Shown here piece by piece: positions 13,971 through 17,751 of a stretch of DNA of 17,751 nt. Each line of letters opens with the position of its first letter. Position 1 is the first letter of the stretch. The DNA is from Streptomyces anulatus (GTDB taxonomy: Bacteria; Actinomycetota; Actinomycetes; Streptomycetales; Streptomycetaceae): the NCBI RefSeq assembly GCF_000721175.1, contig NZ_JOEZ01000065.1, forward strand, positions 1-17,751, given 5' to 3'. A program made the position numbers and the translations under genes. The notes under the pieces were generated by a model. That model made no database searches, was not told the DNA's origin, and saw only the letters and a program-made list of their open reading frames with translations.

Positions 13971-14435
13971 CCCTACTACACCGGCAAGAACCCCGCCTAC
14001 CAGTACAGCGTCTGGGAACACCACGCCCCGCTCTTCCAGATGATCGGAGTGCTGGCGCTGCCGGTGCAGCCCGTGGCCCAGCGGCTACGTCTGCACGTGG
14101 AGCGGTCGTGGGACGGGCTGGACGAGCTCGACGTCGTACTGTTCCGGCTGAAGGGATTCAGCTTCGCGATCAGCAAGCACGACGGCAATCCGGTGGGCGT
14201 CTCGTATGTCTGGCTGACCGAGCCGCATGAGCAAGCCGACAAGGCCCTGGACACCCTCCTGGAGGTCGTCGGGATCGGGGAGGACGCCGTCGCGTTCCGC
14301 GGAGACGCTCACGAGGACCCAGCAGAGCGGCTCGCCACAGCGCACGAGGCCGGCTCTCCGGATGAAGCCACTGACGTCACCTTGCCGGCCTCTCGATGGG
14401 CAAGGTTCCGGCGGGCGATCGGCAGGGCCCAGTAG
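13971..14435 (+). CDS. 5'-truncated hypothetical protein
   Basis: From 13971 the frame reads PYYTGKNPAYQYSVWEHHAPLFQM and continues through ATG 14040 to a 131-residue remainder (VAQRLRLHVERSWDGLDELDVVLFRLKGFSFAISKHDGNPVGVSYVWLTE in part, ending RFRRAIGRAQ). The alternating beta pattern around FAISKH and GVSYVWL suggests a compact alpha/beta domain; I do not recognise it. Protein-like sequence begins abruptly at the end of the IS5 remnant, so the N-terminus was lost. A shorter product from ATG 14040 is conceivable but has no Shine-Dalgarno. Third-position GC is normal. Confidence 0.5.
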   Translation, partial: PYYTGKNPAYQYSVWEHHAPLFQMIGVLALPVQPVAQRLRLHVERSWDGLDELDVVLFRLKGFSFAISKHDGNPVGVSYVWLTEPHEQADKALDTLLEVVGIGEDAVAFRGDAHEDPAERLATAHEAGSPDEATDVTLPASRWARFRRAIGRAQ

Positions 14436-14819
14436 GCACCTCCGCCGCTTGACCACGATCATTGGGAATCAGTCACGGTCGTCCCGTGAGACTGAGCGCG
14501 ATATCGAACGCTTCGATGGGTCAGCAGTCCTCGGCAAGAGATGAGCCCGTCGGCGTAGATGAACAGGTCGGCAAGGAAGACTGATTACGCCGTTATCAGT
14601 GTCGGGTCGGTCGGATGGGGCGCTACCTCGGCTGAAAGCGCACTGAGCAGGCAGGGCGGCGCTCTGGCTGACGATGCAGCTCTCGTGCTTGCGGGGCTCC
14701 GCCTGCCCTGTGGGAGCTGTGCTGTCAGGTTGCCCGTCTCGCTCAAGGTGAACCATGTCGGTGCTGCGACCAGTGGTGGTTCAGATGGAGCGAGACGGAG
14801 GCGCGCGGTTGGGGCCCGC
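14436..14819. other. Non-coding gap holding one centromere-like site
   Basis: No convincing gene is seen. The gap contains the 17-bp near-palindrome at 14582-14598 and a small TCACGG/CCGTGA hairpin at 14473-14489. A 22-codon frame from ATG 14516 ends inside the palindrome and is not supported. Confidence 0.5.
14582..14598. repeat. Centromere-like site 1 (parS candidate)
   Basis: TGATTACGCCGTTATCA, identical in core to site 3 inside parB and the near reverse complement of sites 2 and 4. It is flanked by AC and GT, which extend the dyad. It lies about 780 bp upstream of parA in non-coding DNA, so protein coding does not explain its conservation. Confidence 0.6.
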
Positions 14820-15157
14820 TCAATCTGAGTTCTGAGCGTCAGGGCTGGCCTCGCGTTCGGCGGCGAACTCGTCGAGAAGCTGGAACAGGATCTCGATCGC
14901 GTGCTTCTCGTCCTCGGGCGGCAGGTCGGCGATGTTGTTCCAGCCCTCTGGGAGCGCGATATGCAGAATCTGTCCTGGATGCGGCCACTGCTGGCGACAA
15001 GCCACTCGTGCCAGCCTGTAAGTCCCTGTCCGCCGTGGCGCATCGCGTGCTGGTCGTAGCCGGTGAGGAAGGCGGTCAGCTGGTGGAACGACGAGGCTGT
15101 GCCGACGAACATGCCGGGACGCCGGCCGACGCAGGCGGAGTACTCGCGCTCGCTCAT
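14820..15157 (-). pseudogene. Hypothetical protein gene broken by a frameshift
   Basis: From ATG 15157 the frame reads MSEREYSACVGRRPGMFVG, LTAFLTGYDQHAMRHGGQGL and GWHEWLVASSG, then loses coding character at about 14985. Another minus-strand frame continues with HPGQILHIALPEGW, NIADLPPEDEKHAIEILFQL and DEFAAEREA to the stop at 14820. Joined, they resemble small Streptomyces proteins of the form 'M-S-x-x-E-Y-x-x-x-V-R-x-R-P-G-M' with a C-terminal 'LFxLLDEF' helix; function unknown. A single indel is enough to explain the break, so it may be a real mutation or a sequencing error. The start is preceded by GGGAG almost abutting it; coding-like sequence (PDWPIREM) extends slightly upstream, but no start is seen there. 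Confidence 0.55.
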
Positions 15158-15333
15158 CTCCCTGATCGGCCAGTCCGGCTGCGCACCCCGCAGATGCCGA
15201 CGGTCGTTCCGGAGCTATCCGAGGGCCAGGTGGACCAGGACGCAAGACCAGTTGGCTCAGATCGACCGAGACTGGCTCACTTTCAGAAACAGGTCATCAG
15301 GATGCGGGACCGCCACGCACGTTGAGCAGGGGG

Positions 15334-15371
15334 TTGGTCCCATTTCGGTCTTAGGTTAGTAAGCTGACCTC
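15334..15371 (+). promoter_or_regulatory. parAB promoter with overlapping palindrome
   Basis: TTGGTC (15334-15339) and TAGTAA (15357-15362) are separated by 17 bp. The imperfect dyad AGGTtAGtaagCTgACCT (15353-15370) covers the -10 and ends one base before the parA ATG. There is no Shine-Dalgarno, so the mRNA is probably leaderless. The dyad is a natural operator for self-repression by ParA. Confidence 0.5.
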
Positions 15372-16526
15372 ATGGTCACTCCAAGTACTGCCGGAGACAG
15401 AGAGAAGGTCGTCTCCAAGCTGCCGTCCTGGCTGCGCCAGGACCTCAAGGTCCGTGCCGCGGAACTCGGCATCGACATCCAGGACGCTGTATCCGCCGGC
15501 ATCACCACCTGGCGCGAACCAGCGTCCGCCGGCTGTCCTTCTGTCGACACCTCAGGCTCCAGTTCCTTCTCCACCTGGCTCCCGCCGGGTCAGTGGGAAG
15601 AGCTCAAGAGCACCTGCTACGAACGCGACGGCATGCCGTTCGTTCAAGGCCTCGCACAGTCGGTGCAGACCTGGCTGCGGGCCAATCCCTCCCCCAGGCA
15701 CCGTCCCGTCACAGGCATCGTCCAGCGCAAGGTCGTCATAAACCAGAAGGGCGGTGTAGGGAAAACTGCTGTCGCCGCAGGTGTGGCGCAGGCGCTGGCC
15801 GAGGATGGCATGCGAGTGCTGCTGGTGGACTACGACCCGCAAGGGCACCTCAGCGACCAGCTCGGTGTGGAGCAGCTCCCCCCGGGAACGGACAGCTTGG
15901 TGCTGCACATGTGCGGCGAAAGCAAGGGTCAGCTGAAGGACCTGGTCGTCACGATCGAGTCCCCTCGCTTCGAGAAGCGCCTTCATGTGCTGCCGGCCTG
16001 CCCAGACGGGTTCCTTCTCGACGCGAAGATCGCGGTCGCGCGGATGCGGAACAAGGAAGCCGCGCTGGAGCGGGCCCTGCAGCCGCTGGAGAAGGACTTC
16101 GACGCGGTCGTGATCGACTGCCCGCCGAGTCTGGGCATGGCCACCGACGCAGCGATCTACTACGGGCGGCGCCGACAGGGAGAAGCCGAAGGGATCTCCG
16201 GCATGGTCATCCCCGTTCTGGCGGAGGACTCGTCGGCGACGGCCTACGCCATGCTGGCCGACCAGATCGAGTCCCTCCGCGACGACCTGAGCCTTGAGAT
16301 CGAATACCTCGGGCTCGTGGTGAACCTCTACGACAGCAGGCGCGGCGTCGTCGCCACGTCCTCCCTCCGGGAGTGGCGCAACCTCGGGGACCCGAAGGTA
16401 CTCGCGGTGATCGGCGATCTCAAAGAACAGCGAGAAGCCGTGCGTAAGCGGATGCCGCTGCTGGAACACGCCCCCCACTGTGACCAGTCGACCGGCATGC
16501 GAGAGATCGCGAGGCAGATTTCATGA
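15372..16526 (+). CDS. parA: ParA-family partition ATPase with N-terminal DNA-binding extension
   Basis: This 384-aa Walker-type ATPase positions replicon copies at cell division together with ParB. The deviant Walker A KGGVGKT is at about 126-132 within VVINQKGGVGKTAVAAGVAQ, the A' motif is LLVDYDPQGHLSDQL, and Walker B is FDAVVIDCPPSLG. The first 115 residues form an extension with two similar ribbon-helix-helix-like segments: about 12-46 (VVSKLPSWLRQDLKVRAAEL, then QDAVSAGITTW) and about 68-103 (FSTWLPPGQWEELK, then FVQGLAQSVQTWL). Such an extension, like the HTH of P1-type ParA, would allow operator binding and autoregulation. ATG 15372 fits a leaderless start. The stop overlaps the parB start as ATGA. 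The gene looks complete. Confidence 0.93.
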   Translation: MVTPSTAGDREKVVSKLPSWLRQDLKVRAAELGIDIQDAVSAGITTWREPASAGCPSVDTSGSSSFSTWLPPGQWEELKSTCYERDGMPFVQGLAQSVQTWLRANPSPRHRPVTGIVQRKVVINQKGGVGKTAVAAGVAQALAEDGMRVLLVDYDPQGHLSDQLGVEQLPPGTDSLVLHMCGESKGQLKDLVVTIESPRFEKRLHVLPACPDGFLLDAKIAVARMRNKEAALERALQPLEKDFDAVVIDCPPSLGMATDAAIYYGRRRQGEAEGISGMVIPVLAEDSSATAYAMLADQIESLRDDLSLEIEYLGLVVNLYDSRRGVVATSSLREWRNLGDPKVLAVIGDLKEQREAVRKRMPLLEHAPHCDQSTGMREIARQIS

Positions 16527-17539
16527 GCTCCAAGGAAGACCAGTTGGGTGCATCGTCGTCGTTCGCCCGGGCCGGGAAGGCCCGCAGCGTCCGGCGCCAG
16601 CTGACCGACCAGGCTTTCGGAACCGTCGACCCCAGTGAACTGCCGCCCGCCGCGATCAGCGCCAACCCCGACAACCCCCGGGAGACCTTGGGCGATGTCT
16701 CCGGCATGGCCGCCAGCCTCAGCGAGATCGGACAGATCCAGTCGATCACTGTCGCGTCCATCGAGGCGTACCTGCGGGACCGCCCCGAGCGCGCCGAGGA
16801 AATCGAACCGGGAGCGAGCTACGTCGTCGTGGACGGGCACCGTCGCCTCGCGGGCGCCCGGGCGGCGGGACTCGCGACGATAAAGGTCACCGTCGACGAC
16901 GCGCGAGTCACCACGGACGAGGCTCTCCTGGAGTCCGCGTTCGTCGCGAACGCCCAGCGGGAGAACCTCTCCGATCTGGAAGAAGCCGCAGCGCTGAAGA
17001 CCTTGGTGGCGTTCTACGGCTCCCAGCACAAGGCAGCCAAGAGGCTCGGCGTCACCCAGCCCTACATCTCACAGCGCCTGTCCCTGCTGGAACTGACTCC
17101 CGAGCTCCAGGCAGATCTGGAGGCCGGCCGGCGCAAGGTCGAGCACGTGCGCGGGCTGGCCAAGCACGCGCCGCAGGAGCAGCGCGCTGTGGCAGACGCG
17201 CGGGCTGAACAGGCCGCCGCGAAGAAAGGAAAGCGGGGCGCGCCTTCTCCTCAGCCGCCCGCTGATAACGCCGTAATCGCCCCCGAGCAGCCCCAGGCGC
17301 AGAGTCGGCAGGACTCCCCCACTGATTACGCCGTTATCAGCAAGCCCACCGAGGCGCGAACGGCCACGGCCGTACACACGGAGCCGTCGACTGATAACGC
17401 CGTAATCAGTCCCGCCAGGGACGAGGCCCCCCCGGAGCGCCTCCCGTGGCACAGCCCGCACGCGCTGAACAGACTGGCCCGCCAGCACATGACCGCCGAG
17501 GACCGGCGCACCCTCGCCAAACTTCTCACCCAGGAGTGA
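16523..17539 (+). CDS. parB: ParB-family centromere-binding protein
   Basis: A 338-aa protein coupled to parA by an ATGA overlap. The ParB/Sulfiredoxin-like domain is visible: ANPDNPRETLGD (about 50-62), IGQIQSITVA, the nucleotide-binding motif VVVDGHRRLAGAR (about 105-117; the classic form is GERRxRA) and VANAQRENLSDLEEAAAL. The helix-turn-helix AAKRLGVTQPYISQRLSLL (about 173-192) should contact the partition site. A Lys/Ala- and Pro-rich linker follows (about 225-300), with three D-(N/Y)-A-V-I repeats that are by-products of DNA sites embedded in the gene. The tail (HALNRLARQHMTAEDRRTLAKLL) is probably the dimerisation helix. Third-position GC falls only at the embedded sites. Confidence 0.92.
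   Translation: MSSKEDQLGASSSFARAGKARSVRRQLTDQAFGTVDPSELPPAAISANPDNPRETLGDVSGMAASLSEIGQIQSITVASIEAYLRDRPERAEEIEPGASYVVVDGHRRLAGARAAGLATIKVTVDDARVTTDEALLESAFVANAQRENLSDLEEAAALKTLVAFYGSQHKAAKRLGVTQPYISQRLSLLELTPELQADLEAGRRKVEHVRGLAKHAPQEQRAVADARAEQAAAKKGKRGAPSPQPPADNAVIAPEQPQAQSRQDSPTDYAVISKPTEARTATAVHTEPSTDNAVISPARDEAPPERLPWHSPHALNRLARQHMTAEDRRTLAKLLTQE
17263..17408. repeat. Three centromere-like sites inside parB (parS candidates)
   Basis: Site 2 (17263-17279) is TGATAACGCCGTAATCG, site 3 (17323-17339) is TGATTACGCCGTTATCA and site 4 (17392-17408) is TGATAACGCCGTAATCA. The consensus TGATWACGSCGTWATCA is a near-perfect palindrome; sites alternate in orientation and differ from the reverse complement only at the central base. 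Flanking AC and GT extend the dyad at site 4. Start-to-start spacings are 60 and 69 bp. All three are in the same codon phase, giving D-N-A-V-I or D-Y-A-V-I. The sequence is unrelated to chromosomal parS (GTTTCACGTGAAAC). Confidence 0.65.
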
Positions 17540-17550
17540 GATCACGCGGA

Positions 17551-17589
17551 AGCGTCCCGCCCCTGCTGACGAGGCACGGCCGGGACGCT
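17551..17589 (+). terminator. parAB terminator
   Basis: AGCGTCCCG (17551-17559) pairs perfectly with CGGGACGCT (17581-17589) across a 21-nt loop, 12 bp after the parB stop. No T-tract follows. Confidence 0.65.
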
Positions 17590-17653
17590 CACCGCCGCCC
17601 TACCGCTCTACCACCGAACACCCCGACAACCTGCTCCACAAGGAGGCTCCCAC

Positions 17654-17751
17654 GTGGCCGCGATGCAGCTGACACGCACGCACCGCATACTCATCGGGGT
17701 CGTCATCGCCGGTGCGGTGCTCATCGCCGCGATCGGTTTCGCGGGTTCCTA
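17654..17751 (+). CDS. DUF2637 membrane protein, N-terminus (cut by window end)
   Basis: Starting at GTG 17654 with an ideal AAGGAGG (17640-17646), the frame reads QLTRTHRILIGVVIAG, then AVLIAAIGFAGS, before the window ends. This is the first transmembrane helix and the signature opening of DUF2637 proteins, multi-pass membrane proteins found on Streptomyces plasmids and mobile chromosomal regions, often near transfer or replication genes. Their role is not established to my knowledge. The gene lies beyond the parAB terminator, so it probably has its own promoter in 17590-17639, where no clear -35/-10 pair is visible. Only the first 32 codons are available. Confidence 0.75.
   Translation, partial: MAAMQLTRTHRILIGVVIAGAVLIAAIGFAGS

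Noticed and set aside
14516..14584. 22-codon ORF ending in centromere-like site 1
   Set aside because: It is too short, has no Shine-Dalgarno, and its end is explained by the palindrome.

Overview
The window is very GC-rich with strong G/C preference at third codon positions. Its gene content (Rep plus DciA-like gene, ParA/ParB, DUF2637, DUF6193, IS112-like and other actinobacterial transposase remnants) points to Streptomyces or a close relative. A replication module and a partition module in one 18 kb stretch suggest a plasmid, probably a large linear one, or a plasmid-derived chromosome-arm region. No telomere is visible. Everything here is read from sequence alone; family names are recalled, not searched.

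Layout. 100-1591 is an IS5/IS112-type insertion sequence with matching 16-bp ends. It carries a divergent HEAT-repeat-like passenger gene as well as its DDE transposase. 1670-3346 holds two divergent small membrane genes that share an 'R-A-D-G-T' motif; the rightward one is translationally coupled to a membrane-anchored Mrr-type nuclease. 3408-5174 (minus strand) is the replication module: a winged-helix Rep gene with an internal tract of abnormal codon use (candidate origin), followed by a short, apparently truncated DciA/DUF721-like gene. 5174-6018 is control DNA with a palindrome, hairpins, a 51-codon gene and two back-to-back strong stem-loops.

6019-9155 (minus strand) holds a PP2C-type phosphatase, a truncated partner gene, an orphan coding fragment on the opposite strand and a STAND-like P-loop ATPase with 32-residue TPR units. 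9280-10476 is a graveyard: an unknown 5'-truncated gene, an ATP-dependent DNA ligase C-terminus and a frameshifted IS3 element. 10520-12953 has a DUF6193 gene and a full-length acyl-CoA oxidase-like gene. 13200-15157 is a second decayed zone with IS701 and IS5 remnants, two truncated hypothetical genes and one frameshifted gene.

15372-17539 is the parAB operon. ParA has two ribbon-helix-helix-like segments ahead of the ATPase. A 17-bp near-palindrome occurs once upstream (14582) and three times inside the 3' end of parB, where it is translated as D-N/Y-A-V-I peptides. It is the best candidate for the centromere of this replicon. A terminator and the start of a DUF2637 membrane gene close the window.

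The most notable signals are the centromere-like sites written into parB, the passenger-carrying IS, the codon-anomalous tract inside rep, the RADGT/Mrr membrane nuclease operon and the double stem-loop at 5805-5882.
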